DNA from: JAEUIZ01 sp046155605
GTDB taxonomy: Bacteria; Planctomycetota; Phycisphaerae; Phycisphaerales; UBA1924
DNA: 64,000 bases
Direction of reading: 5' to 3'
Assembly (NCBI GenBank): GCA_046155605.1
Contig: JBJXFQ010000054.1
Coordinates: 1-64,000, forward strand
The first letter of the stretch is position 1, and each line of letters opens with the position of its first letter. The position numbers and the translations under genes were made by a program. Shown here piece after piece: positions 8,744-18,100 of the stretch. The notes beneath the pieces were generated by a model. It was not told the DNA's origin. It did no database searches and was given only the letters and a program-made list of their open reading frames with translations.

Positions 8744-9595
8744 ATGCGAGCGACCCTCGCCCAGCGCCCGCGATCCGCGCCTCGAGGCTTCACCGTCATC
8801 GAAGTGCTGATCGTGCTTGCGCTGCTGCTCGCGGCGACCGCCCTCGTTGTGCCCTCGCTGGGCAATCTGTTGCCCTCGGCGCGGCTGGACCATGCCGCGG
8901 ACCAGATCCAATCCACGATTCTGACGGCTCGGGCTGATGCCGTGCGCGACGGGAAGCCGCGTGTGATCTCGATCAAGCCGCACGGGGTGGGCAAGTTCGT
9001 GCTGGCGGTTGAGGTGCAAAGCGAAGGCGCGGCGCTGGGCGAGCGTGAGGGCGATGCGGGCGGCGAGGATTTCGCGCGTGTATCGCCATCGAGCCCGAGG
9101 GTGCGATCCGCGCGGCCCGGAGTATCCAGCCGCGGTGTTGCTCCATCAACCTCGGCTAGCGACCGCATCTCGCCTCGTGATGGGGGGCGTGATTCGGCGC
9201 GCGGCGCAGGGGCGACACCCGGCCAAACCTTGCTCCTCCTGACCGAAGGCGTCGATCCATCCGCCGGCCCTGATGTCAGCGGCTCGTCATCAGAGTCTTC
9301 GGAAGCCCCGCCCAGCCTGCCGCCACTCGAAGCGGCGCTTCGCATCGCCTCTGTTCTTCCCGACGGGACGATCTGGCCGCACGCGCCGATCTATCTCTCG
9401 GCGGCCGGCGAGCAAAGGAAGTTCACCGTGCAATCCTGGGCCGGTACGCTCAAACAAGAGCGGGTCACGTCGCCGACGCCCGTGGACGAGGATGCACCGC
9501 TGCCGGATCGCACGCCGTCGCGTCTAGGTACGCCGCCCCCTCGGGGCGGGGTTCGTTCAACGCCCGAAGTTCCAGTTGGGCGCTCTGCGCCATGA
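8744..9595 (+). CDS. gspH: GspH-type minor pseudopilin with a long variable insert
   Basis: A 283-residue minor pseudopilin. The prepilin signal is APRG/FTVIEVLIVLAL with cleavage after G15 and E20 at +5. The helix and the first GspH beta strands (ARLDHAADQIQSTILTARADAVRDGK) are normal. From about residue 95 to 190 there is a Ser/Arg/Gly/Pro-rich, probably disordered stretch; the fold resumes at ALRIASVLPDGTIWP. The last 30 residues (RLGTPPPRGGVRSTPE) come from DNA that resembles the palindromic element at 411-484, so the C-terminus may have been rewritten by a short inserted repeat. It overlaps gspI by ATGA. Confidence 0.82.
   Translation: MRATLAQRPRSAPRGFTVIEVLIVLALLLAATALVVPSLGNLLPSARLDHAADQIQSTILTARADAVRDGKPRVISIKPHGVGKFVLAVEVQSEGAALGEREGDAGGEDFARVSPSSPRVRSARPGVSSRGVAPSTSASDRISPRDGGRDSARGAGATPGQTLLLLTEGVDPSAGPDVSGSSSESSEAPPSLPPLEAALRIASVLPDGTIWPHAPIYLSAAGEQRKFTVQSWAGTLKQERVTSPTPVDEDAPLPDRTPSRLGTPPPRGGVRSTPEVPVGRSAP
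9527..9550. repeat. Palindromic element core within the gspH 3' end
   Basis: This sequence reads GGTACGCCGCCCCCTCGGGG and continues GCGG. It closely matches the right half of the element at 411-484 read on the opposite strand. It lies in frame about 45-70 bp before the gspH stop codon. Confidence 0.45.
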
Positions 9596-10197
9596 ACCAC
9601 GCTCGTGCTTCCAATCTCCGACGCGGCGCGCTGCTCTTCGAGGTCATCCTCGCCCTGGGCATCTTCGTCGGCTCGGGCCTCGCCATCCTTGCCTCGGTCG
9701 ATCGCGCGCTGGTCGCCCAGGACCGCGTGCGGCTCTCCTCACGGGCCGCCGACCTCGCCCGAACGGCCATGGCACGCATCGAAGCCGGCCTTGATACGCC
9801 CCAGACGCTCCACGGCCCGGTTCGCGATCGCTCGCTTGATCCCGACGCGGAACGCACGGGAAGTGGCGGTGGTGCGGCGGCCGGCGGGCGTGGCGCGACC
9901 GATGCCCGTGCCGAGGGCTGGGAACTGCGCATCGAGACTGAGCCGTCGCAGTTCGCCGGACTCACGCATGTCACGGTCACCGCCGAGCGGCTTGATGCCA
10001 GCGGCGCGATCGATGCCTCATTCACGCTCCACCAACTGGTGCGACTGCGTGTGGACGAGGACACGGTCGGCGGCGAGGACGAGATCGCCCGTCGCGCGCG
10101 CGAAGCGCCAAAAGCGCCCGGCCCTCGCGCGTCGCCCGCGCCGGGCCGAAACACGCCGGGCCGAAATGCACCGCCCCGCTCGGAGCCAAGGCGATGA
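9592..10197 (+). CDS. gspI: GspI-like minor pseudopilin
   Basis: A 201-residue minor pseudopilin, assigned to GspI by its place between gspH and gspJ. The prepilin signal is LRRG/ALLFEVILALGIF with cleavage after G12 and Glu at +5 (E17). The helix runs to about residue 40, then a short beta domain (WELRIETEPSQFAGLTHVTVTAE). The C-terminal 60 residues are charged and proline-rich, probably disordered. It overlaps gspH by four bases and gspJ by four bases, so translation is coupled. The subtype call rests on gene order more than on sequence. Confidence 0.75.
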   Translation: MNHARASNLRRGALLFEVILALGIFVGSGLAILASVDRALVAQDRVRLSSRAADLARTAMARIEAGLDTPQTLHGPVRDRSLDPDAERTGSGGGAAAGGRGATDARAEGWELRIETEPSQFAGLTHVTVTAERLDASGAIDASFTLHQLVRLRVDEDTVGGEDEIARRAREAPKAPGPRASPAPGRNTPGRNAPPRSEPRR

Positions 10198-10949
10198 ATC
10201 GCCGCGGCTACACGCTCATGGAAGTCCTTCTGGCGATCGGCCTCATCGCCATGCTCGCCGGCGCGGCAAACGCCTTTTTCTGGCAACTGCTCGGCGCGCG
10301 GTCGCGGCTGGTTGGCTCGGCGCAGGGGGAAGCCGCTATCGCCGCTTTGCTCAATCGCCTCGAAGACGACCTGACGTCGGCGATCGCGGGCGACGCCAAA
10401 CTGGGTGCGGGCATCCGCGGCGACGCGGGCTCGATCCGTGTGCTGTCGCGCGGGCGATGGCTCGATGCCGGGGCCAACGTCGCGCCCACCGATCTCGTGT
10501 CCGCCGAGTATTCATTCAGCGAAGAGGCTGGCGAACTTCGCGCTCGCCGCTGGGCCGTGCTCGTGGCGACGTCCGAGCCGGCGCTCGAAACCGTTGCCGT
10601 CGATGTTCGCATGATTCGGTTCCGCTACTTTGATGGGCGCGAGTGGCGCGATTCGTTCGATTCCACACGCGAACTGCCCGCGGCGATCGAGGTCTCGGTC
10701 TGGCTCGGGCCGCCGCTGCCCTCCGATGACGCCGCGCCGGCCGATTTCGACACGAAAGTCGCCGAAAGCGAGTTTGAAGAATCGCGCGGCAATCCGAGCG
10801 ATCAGCGCGGTGATCGTCCTGATCCCGCCTCGGCGTCGCGCCAGCCGCACGACCAGGTGGAACTCGACGAACGCCTCGGCGCGCCCGATCGCGTCCGCGT
10901 CATCGTCGTCCCCGACGGCCCCGGTTCCGCCTGGAGGCAGACGCGATGA
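10194..10949 (+). CDS. gspJ: GspJ-like minor pseudopilin
   Basis: A 251-residue pseudopilin with signal NRRG/YTLMEVLLAIGLIAML: cleavage after G5 and E10 at +5. The N-terminal helix is followed by LLNRLEDDLTSAI and a beta region with RFRYFDGREWRDSFDSTRELPAAIEVSVWL. This matches the GspJ/PulJ C-terminal pattern, in which a calculated value is compared and a Leu-Pro-x-Ala motif leads the last strand. The C-terminal tail is polar. It overlaps gspI and gspK by four bases each. In known systems it forms the pseudopilus tip with GspI and GspK. Confidence 0.83.
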   Translation: MNRRGYTLMEVLLAIGLIAMLAGAANAFFWQLLGARSRLVGSAQGEAAIAALLNRLEDDLTSAIAGDAKLGAGIRGDAGSIRVLSRGRWLDAGANVAPTDLVSAEYSFSEEAGELRARRWAVLVATSEPALETVAVDVRMIRFRYFDGREWRDSFDSTRELPAAIEVSVWLGPPLPSDDAAPADFDTKVAESEFEESRGNPSDQRGDRPDPASASRQPHDQVELDERLGAPDRVRVIVVPDGPGSAWRQTR

Positions 10950-12472
10950 CCCGCCGCGCCGTCGTTCTCCTCGTCGTCCTCGTCGTGGTCGCGGTGGCGG
11001 CCCTTTCGGGCGCGTCGGCGCTCTCGCTGAGCACGGCCACGCTCGCCTCGTCCTCCGGCGACATCGCGCGTCTGCAATCGCGTGCTCTGGCGTGGTCCGG
11101 TGTGCAGGCGGCCCTCGCCGAACTTGCCGAGCAGCGCCGCGATCTGCTCGTGGGCAAGCCGCCGCGACTCACCGCAGCATGGGACCTCTACACGATGCCC
11201 GATGGCCGGCGCGCGGTGGTCCGGCTTTTGCCGATGCGCGCCGCGAGCGATTCGGCGACTCCACCGGCAGGGCCAACGAATCGACCGACTCCACGACTCG
11301 GCGCGAGCGGCTCGGCCAGCGCCGGCGATGGCGGCGACGAGCCACTCGCGATCTCCGAGGCGGCTCGGATCAATCTCAATACCGCCACGCCCGAGATGAT
11401 CGCGGCCGTGACGGGCTGCGAGCCCGCGCTCGCCGATGCGATCGTCGCCGCACGCCCCTTTGGAAGTGTCGATGATCTTCTCCGGGTCTCGGGCGTTGCG
11501 CCCGATTTTCTCGACGACGAGAGCGAGTTCGGGCCGCCGCGCGACGTCCTGACCGTCTTCAGCGCCGACCCCAATGTGCAGGCCGGCGTCGGGGCGAGCG
11601 AGGACACCGTCGGCCTCCAGCGGCTCAACCTCAACACGCCGTGGTCCGATCGCCTCGGTCGCGACCTCGACCAACGCTTCGGCGACGGCGCGGGCGAGAC
11701 CGTCAAGTGGCTCATGGGCAGCGGCAAGACCTTCGGCTCCCTCTCCGAAATCGTCGGGGCCATGCGCTTGGGGTCATCCTTGTCCACCAGCGTGTGGGCC
11801 ATGCCGCTTGACTTTCTGACCACCACGCCCGATCCGTTCCTGCCGGGCAAGATCGACCTGATGACGGCCCCCGCGCGGGTGCTGGCGGCGGTGCCGGGGA
11901 TCAGCCGCGAGGCCGCGGACGAGATCGTGCGCGCGCGGGAGTCCCTCGCCGACGACCTGCGGATCACGCCGACGTGGCCCGTGTCCGAGGGCATCCTCGA
12001 CGCCGATCAGATGCAACAAGCGCTCGACCATGTGGTAACACGCTCCATGCAATGGCGTGTGCGAGTGGAAGTCGGCATCGCGCCCGCCGAGGGCGATGGT
12101 CCGCTCGAACGGCGGATGGTGCTCGAGGCGGTTCTTGATGTCGCTTCGGAGCGTCCACGGGTGGCGTATCTGCGTGAGATCGGGCCGCTCGAAGGTCGCC
12201 CGCGCGCTACCGGCCAAGAGGACGAAGACACCACCGGGTCGGATCGTTCCGCCGCCGCTTCCACACAACCGCCAGCGGCCACGGCCCGCGGCTCAACCGC
12301 TCGCGCGCCGGAGTCTGGTTCTTCTGAGCCGCCCGCGAATCCTCCCGCGCCCGTCGCGCCCGATGCCACGGCTTCACCTAGTCTTCCTCCACGCCCGGAT
12401 GAGGGCGAGGCGGCCCCGGTCGATCGTCGGGTCGGGCGGTGGGCGTCGCCTGGGGATGGAGCCCCGCGATGA
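10946..12472 (+). CDS. gspK: GspK-type tip pseudopilin
   Basis: A 508-residue protein, longer than usual GspK (about 320). The N-terminus MTRRAVVLLVVLVVVAVAALS is a prepilin-like helix that lacks Glu at +5, as is typical for GspK. Two helix-hairpin-helix-like stretches are seen: RINLNTATPEMIAAVTGCEP near 145 and KIDLMTAPARVLAAVPGIS near 300. These match the GspK alpha domain. The final 110 residues are a Ser/Pro/Ala-rich disordered tail. It caps the pseudopilus with I and J and overlaps both neighbours by ATGA. Confidence 0.86.
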   Translation: MTRRAVVLLVVLVVVAVAALSGASALSLSTATLASSSGDIARLQSRALAWSGVQAALAELAEQRRDLLVGKPPRLTAAWDLYTMPDGRRAVVRLLPMRAASDSATPPAGPTNRPTPRLGASGSASAGDGGDEPLAISEAARINLNTATPEMIAAVTGCEPALADAIVAARPFGSVDDLLRVSGVAPDFLDDESEFGPPRDVLTVFSADPNVQAGVGASEDTVGLQRLNLNTPWSDRLGRDLDQRFGDGAGETVKWLMGSGKTFGSLSEIVGAMRLGSSLSTSVWAMPLDFLTTTPDPFLPGKIDLMTAPARVLAAVPGISREAADEIVRARESLADDLRITPTWPVSEGILDADQMQQALDHVVTRSMQWRVRVEVGIAPAEGDGPLERRMVLEAVLDVASERPRVAYLREIGPLEGRPRATGQEDEDTTGSDRSAAASTQPPAATARGSTARAPESGSSEPPANPPAPVAPDATASPSLPPRPDEGEAAPVDRRVGRWASPGDGAPR

Positions 12473-14106
12473 GCCTCAATCAGGTAGCCCTGACAATCGA
12501 TGGCGGACGGCTCTGGGCCATGGCCGCCAGCGCCTCGGGCGAACGCCTCCGCTTCCGCGCGTGGCTTGATTCGGCGATCCCCACCGATGTCGATCCCCGC
12601 GACCCCGAAGCCCTCGGCGCCTGGATCGGGCGCGAACTCGATCGTGGCGGCCTGCCGCGCGGTCGCATCGTCATCGGTGTGCCGCGGTCCGAGGTCGTGC
12701 TCAAGCGGCTGCGGTTCCCGCGCGCCGCCGCGAGCATCGAGGCCGAACTCGCCGGCATGGTCCGCCTCCAGATGGCCAGGCAACTCACGATGGCGATCGA
12801 GGGCACGGCGATCGACTTCCTGCGGCTGAGCGACGACGGCACGGCGGCCGACGCGCCGGTGTCGATCCTCGCTGCCGCGCTCCCCGCCGAGCGGCTGAGT
12901 TATTACAAGGCGCTCGCCCGTGCCGCCAAGTGCAAGATCGATCGCATCGGGCTCCGTGCCGCGGGCCTCGCCACGCTGCTGGGTCCGGTCTCCGAGAAGC
13001 ACGCCGGCCCGGTGCTCGCCATCGGCGTCGGGTCGTCAACCATCGAGTTTGTCGTGGTGCATGACGGCCGCCTCGTCTTCGCCCGCGCCGCCGAGATGCC
13101 CCAGTCCGAGGGCGAGGGGAGTGAGTCGCTGGTGCAGCGCGCGGCCGTCGAGGCCAAGCGCACCTGGATGTCTTATCGCGTGGGCGATGATGCCGCCGAG
13201 GTCGATGCCGTCGTCATTCCGGGCGTTGGCGAGTTGGCGAGGCAACTCGGCGAGCGGTGCGGCGAGGCGCTCGACATGCCATGGGAATCCGCCCCGCTTC
13301 CGCACCACATCGAGTTGCCACCGCAGATGCCGGAGGTGCAGCGATTGATGCTCGCGCCGCTGGCGGGGCTGCTCGCGGAGCGTTCCCAGACGCTCGACTT
13401 CGCCAACCCCCGCCGCGCCCCGGACCTGGGCGCGAAGCGCCGCCAACTCATCCTTGCCGCGGCCCTGTGCGTGCTGGTGCTGGGCGGCACGGGCTACCTC
13501 CTCGCGTCGCGCGAACTCGCGTCCCTGCGTACGCGGCTGGGCCTCGCCAACGACAAACTCGGCTCGCTCCGAAAGGAGTACGCGAACTACCTGCTCGAAG
13601 ACGCACGGGCGCAGCACCTCGCACGCTGGACCACAGCCGACACGGACTGGCTCGCGCACCTCCGCGGCATCGCCGAGCGCATGCCCAGCCCCAAGGACGC
13701 GACGCTCGACCAACTCTCGGGTCGGCTGCAGGCCGCCGTGACCTTTGAGCCTGTCCGCGGGCAGTATGACACGACCGGCTGGAAAACGGCGAGCGTGGTG
13801 ACGCTGAGCCTGCCGGGGCGCATGAAAAACCGCGAAGTTGCCGACGAACTGCGCCGCCGGCTGCTCGCCACGGGCGCGTACCAACTCGAGAGCCTCGGCG
13901 CGGACGAGCCCGATCGCTTCAACTTCGAGTTGATTGGTCCCGCGCAGCCGAGCGATCCTGCGCCGAGTGTCACGCCGCCCGCGCCGACCGCGACGCCCGG
14001 CACCGCCGCCTCGGGCAAACCAGTGCCCTCCAGATCAACACCAGCCAAATCAACTCCCGCCGAGCCGGCACCCGCGAAGCCTCCGATCAAGGAGCCGCAG
14101 CGATGA
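12469..14106 (+). CDS. gspL: GspL / PilM-PilN-like assembly platform protein
   Basis: A 545-residue inner-membrane platform protein. Residues 1-310 have the actin-like PilM/GspL cytoplasmic fold (VALTIDGGRLWAM near the start, VLAIGVGSSTIEFVVVHDG near 185). A single membrane helix follows at about 327-349 (LILAAALCVLVLGGTGYLL), then a coiled coil and a PilN-like ferredoxin-type periplasmic domain to about 490, ending in an Ala/Pro/Ser/Lys tail. The start at 12469 overlaps the gspK stop (ATGA). In known systems GspL recruits the ATPase GspE, which is not in this window. Confidence 0.82.
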   Translation: MSLNQVALTIDGGRLWAMAASASGERLRFRAWLDSAIPTDVDPRDPEALGAWIGRELDRGGLPRGRIVIGVPRSEVVLKRLRFPRAAASIEAELAGMVRLQMARQLTMAIEGTAIDFLRLSDDGTAADAPVSILAAALPAERLSYYKALARAAKCKIDRIGLRAAGLATLLGPVSEKHAGPVLAIGVGSSTIEFVVVHDGRLVFARAAEMPQSEGEGSESLVQRAAVEAKRTWMSYRVGDDAAEVDAVVIPGVGELARQLGERCGEALDMPWESAPLPHHIELPPQMPEVQRLMLAPLAGLLAERSQTLDFANPRRAPDLGAKRRQLILAAALCVLVLGGTGYLLASRELASLRTRLGLANDKLGSLRKEYANYLLEDARAQHLARWTTADTDWLAHLRGIAERMPSPKDATLDQLSGRLQAAVTFEPVRGQYDTTGWKTASVVTLSLPGRMKNREVADELRRRLLATGAYQLESLGADEPDRFNFELIGPAQPSDPAPSVTPPAPTATPGTAASGKPVPSRSTPAKSTPAEPAPAKPPIKEPQR

Positions 14107-15089
14107 TCGTGCCGCGTTGGACCAGATCGGCGGGCGCGGGCATCGTCGTGGCGCTCGTGGGCTATGCCGGCTACGCCTCGCTCTACTCCGGCCCGCGCGA
14201 TCGCCTGCTGAAGCAGATCGAGAAGGCTCGCGGCGACATCGCGGCGTTTGAGGAAGCACTGAAGGAACGTCCCGCCGCACGGCAGGAACTCAAGCGCCTC
14301 GCGGCGACCACGCTCCCCGGCTCCGCCGACGAGGCGGATGCGCTGCTTCGCACGGCTCTCAACACGCTCGCCGACGAGGCCGGGCTGACCACAATCCGCG
14401 TCGACACGAATCGTCCTGAAGACGTGACGAACCCCGTGGGCACGTCCAAACTCGCCACGCCGATGCGATCGCAGGTACGCAAGCAAAGGGAGTTCGCCGT
14501 CATTCGCGCGACCGTCTCGGGCGTGGGCACCATTGAGCAGGCCGTCCGCTGCATCGCGGCGTTGCAGGCCCAGCCGTGGATCCATCGCCGTGAGAGCGTT
14601 TCGCTCTCGCCAGCGAACAAAGAGCGGACGACGTTCACGCTGCGCGTGACGGTCGCGTCGGTGCTGCTCCCCGCGGACGTCGCGCCAAAGCCGGTGGATC
14701 GCTTGGCGATCGTCGCCGCCGCGCCGTCGGTGCTGGCCCAATGCACGGAACTGTCGCGGAAATGGCTCTTCCGTGAGCCGCCCGCCGCCGCGCCGACGGC
14801 CGTCGCCAAGGCCGATCCGCCCGCGGACACCGGCCCCAAGCCGCCTCCGCCGCCCGCGTTCCATGAGTGGAAACTTACCGGCGTCGTCGAGAGCCCGCGC
14901 CTCGGCGTCGAGGCCTGGGTCGTCAACACGCGCACGCAGGAACGCCTCTCGCTGGGCATCGGCTCGGCGGTTGAGAACGCGACTTTCCTCTCCGGCGGCG
15001 GCGAGCGGGCGGTCTTCGAGATCGCCGGGGCCAGGTTTGAGGTCTTCAACGGACAGACGCTGGCGCAGCGCCGGCCTTGTGAACGGTAG
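14103..15089 (+). CDS. gspM: GspM/PilO-like protein with a GspC/PilP-like C-terminal domain
   Basis: A 328-residue bitopic protein. A membrane helix at about 9-30 (AGAGIVVALVGYAGYASLY) is followed by a coiled coil and a PilO/GspM-like periplasmic domain (about 45-220). After a Pro/Ala linker, residues about 255-325 (KLTGVVESPRLGVEAWVVN, then LSLGIGSAVENATFL) resemble the HR domain of GspC or the PilP beta domain, which in known systems contacts the secretin N0 domain. No separate gspC is present, so this may be an M-C fusion; that is inferred from pattern only. It overlaps gspL by ATGA. Confidence 0.7.
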   Translation: MIVPRWTRSAGAGIVVALVGYAGYASLYSGPRDRLLKQIEKARGDIAAFEEALKERPAARQELKRLAATTLPGSADEADALLRTALNTLADEAGLTTIRVDTNRPEDVTNPVGTSKLATPMRSQVRKQREFAVIRATVSGVGTIEQAVRCIAALQAQPWIHRRESVSLSPANKERTTFTLRVTVASVLLPADVAPKPVDRLAIVAAAPSVLAQCTELSRKWLFREPPAAAPTAVAKADPPADTGPKPPPPPAFHEWKLTGVVESPRLGVEAWVVNTRTQERLSLGIGSAVENATFLSGGGERAVFEIAGARFEVFNGQTLAQRRPCER

Positions 15090-15191
15090 ACTGCGGCCTT
15101 CACGGGCCGGGGTCGGACAACTCGGTGTTTGGGCGCGTCGGCCGAGCCGACGCCGATCGGTTCCCGGTTGGAGTTTCAGGGAGCGCCACGC

Positions 15192-18100
15192 ATGACTGCT
15201 TCATTCTCGCTTACCACTTCCCGTACCCGTGCCGCGCTCGTGGTCGCCGCCCTTGCCGCTGCTGCGGGAAGGCCAATCTCGCTGCACGCGCAAGCGCCCG
15301 CCGAACAACCCGTCGTCGCGCCGATGCCCGCCGCGGCAGCGCCCGAACAGCCCGCGGTCCCGCCGCCCGCGCAGCCGCAGGGCATCCGGTTCAACTTCAA
15401 GGACGCCCCGTTCGACCAGGTGCTCGAATACTTCTCGCGTGAGGCTGGCCTGCCGCCGATCTGGGAAGCACCGATTCCGCAAGGCACGCTCACCTTCATC
15501 AGTGGCGAGCGCTACTCGTTCGAGGACGCGCTGACGATCCTGAATCTCAATCTCGCGCCGCGCGGCGTGCAGTTGCGGCGCGAGAAGAACTTCCTCTATC
15601 TCTCGACGCTCAAGGACGCGGTCCGCAAGGCGTCCGAGGTCGTTCGCTCGATCCCCGATGGCACACGCCCCGAGCAGATCATCAACCTCACGATCCCGCT
15701 CTCGAACGCGCGGGCCGAACTCGTTGTCGAGCAGGTCAAGCCGTTGATCGCCGAGTATGGCGCGATCACCGCCGTGCCCGCGCAGAACATGGTGATCCTT
15801 GTCGAGACCGCGGCCCAGTGCCGTCGCATCCAGTCGATCATCCAGTCGATCGATCAGGTTCGGCCCGTCGATTCCGCCTACAGGCTCTTCCCGCTCAAGT
15901 TCGCCAAGGCCGACGCTGTCAACAACGCGCTCAAGGGGCTGATCGGCGAGCGCACGAAGCAGGTTTTCATTGACAAGGACGGCCGGCAGACGGTCGCGCA
16001 GGACGTCACCGTCGCGGGGCTCAATCTCCAGCCCGATCCGCGGACCAACTCCATCATCGCTGTCGGTTCCGAGGCCCGCATCAAGGTCGTCGAGGAACTG
16101 ATCGCGCTGCTCGATGTTCCCGATGGCGGGCTCGGCGAGCAAAAAATGATGACCTTCGCGCTTGAAACCATCACCCCGCAGCAGGCTGTGGCTCAACTCG
16201 CGCCGCTCTTCGCTTCCGTCGAGGCCTCTCGCCGCCCGACGATCGTGCCGCTCAACGACGCGTCGAAACTCACGATCGTGGCGCAGGCATCGCTCATGCT
16301 CCAGGCGGTTGCGCTTCTGGGCGAGATTGATCCCGCGATCAAGCAGGGCAGCGGTGCGGAAGCCGCGCCCGTTCCGGAGCGACGTGCGACCGTCATCCGT
16401 CTCACGCATATCACCCCGCAGGCCATCGAGCAGATCGCGCCGCGATTGCTGAGCGCGCGGCAGTTCGCCGCGGTCAAGTTCGCCGCGACGCCCGATCAGC
16501 ACGGGCTCGTCGCCACCGGAACCGACGCCGACCTCGCGGCGTTCGAGAAACTGGTCGCGGGCCTCGATGTGCCGCCCGAGATTTCCAAGGAAATTCGGCA
16601 GGTTCGCATCGCCTCGGGCGATATCCAGGCCGTGCTGACGAAGGCGCAGGCGCTGCATGTGGCCGCGGGCCGCGACAAAGCCGCGCCGGTCGTCGCGTCC
16701 GCCGACGCCGCCTCGCGGACGGTCACTCTGATCGGCTCGCGCGCGGCGATCGAGCAGTTCGCCGATCTGCTCCGCGCCGCCGAATCGACCGCGGTGGTCG
16801 ATCTGGAGACTCGCTCGTACACGCTCCGGCGCGCCAACGCCTCCATGCTCGCGCAGCGGCTCGCGCGCCTTCTCCGGCCCATGCTGACACCCGACGACGG
16901 CAGCGCCTACGTCGAGCCCCAGATCGAGCCCGTCGACGAACTCCGCACGCTCATCGTCCGCTCGCGCCCCGAACAGGCCTCGGTCATCGAGCGACTCATC
17001 GCCCAACTCGACACCGACCAGCCCGGCTCGCGGCAGTTCCGCGTCGTGCGACTCGGGGGCAGCGACCCCGCCGGCCTCATCGCCCGCGTGCAAGGCCTCT
17101 ACAAGGCGCAAACCGAGGGCGTCGCCGAGGACCAGGCCGGGCCGGTCGATATCGAACTCGACAAGACCACCGGCAGCGCGATCATCACCGCGTCGCCCAG
17201 CGCGATGCGCCTCTTCACCGATCTTCTGACGCAGGCCCAGCAACTCGTGCCCCCGGCGCGCTCGACCCGCGTCGTCGAGGTGCAGCGAGCCAGCGCGACC
17301 GACCTTCTCAAGCCGCTCAATGAGTTCCTGGCGTCGGCCGATTCGATCGATCCGGGCCGCGCCGTGCCCCCGCCCACGATCCGCGTCGTCGAATCGACGA
17401 ACGCGCTCCTGGTCACCGCCGAGGACGCGCAGCACCGGCTGATCCAGGACTTCGTCGCGCGGCTCGACCGCGCCGAGGGTCCGCTCCCGCCGATGAGGCT
17501 GCTGCAGTTGCGCGCCGCCGAGGCCAACGCCGTCGCGCAGATGCTCAACGATCAGTATTCGCGTCGCCCACAGCCCGAGCGCGCCGCGAAGCCTGTCGAG
17601 GTCCGCGCCGACGCCGCCACTAACACGCTCATCGTCTCGGCCCATCCCGACCTCTTCGAAGAGATCAAGGGCCTCGTCACCGAACTCAATGCGAAGGAAC
17701 GGCTCGAAGGCACGGGCAAAGTGACGCGGCTCTTTTCGCTCAAACTCGCCAAGGCCGTCGACGTCGCCGCCGCGCTCGACAAACTCTACCCCGTTCCGCC
17801 GGTGCCGGTCGATCGCCAGAACCGCCCGATGCCCTGGCTCCAGCAGCCCAAGCCGGTGACGGTCTCGGCCGACCAGGCCAGCAACACGCTGATGATCTAC
17901 GCGGCCCAGGACCAGATGGAATCGATCGAGGCGCTCGCCGAAAAACTCGACCGCGTCGAGTTGCCGCCGCAATCCGAACTTCGCACCTACCACGTCACCG
18001 GTTCGAACCTCGAAGCCATTTCTCGCACGCTGAACGGGATGGCCTCTCGCGGCATCCTCGCGGCCCCCGCCCAGCCCGGCAAGCCCGCCGTCCAGGTCAT

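Noticed and set aside
15129..15191. Upstream start for the secretin
   Set aside because: The start at 15192 has AGGGAG and begins a proper signal peptide; the longer form would bury it.
15201..17993. 930-codon minus-strand frame opposite the secretin, and similar ones at 21420-24008 and 25875-27722
   Set aside because: Long antisense frames are expected in GC-rich genes. They have no recognisable domain, and the plus frame has continuous conserved modules.
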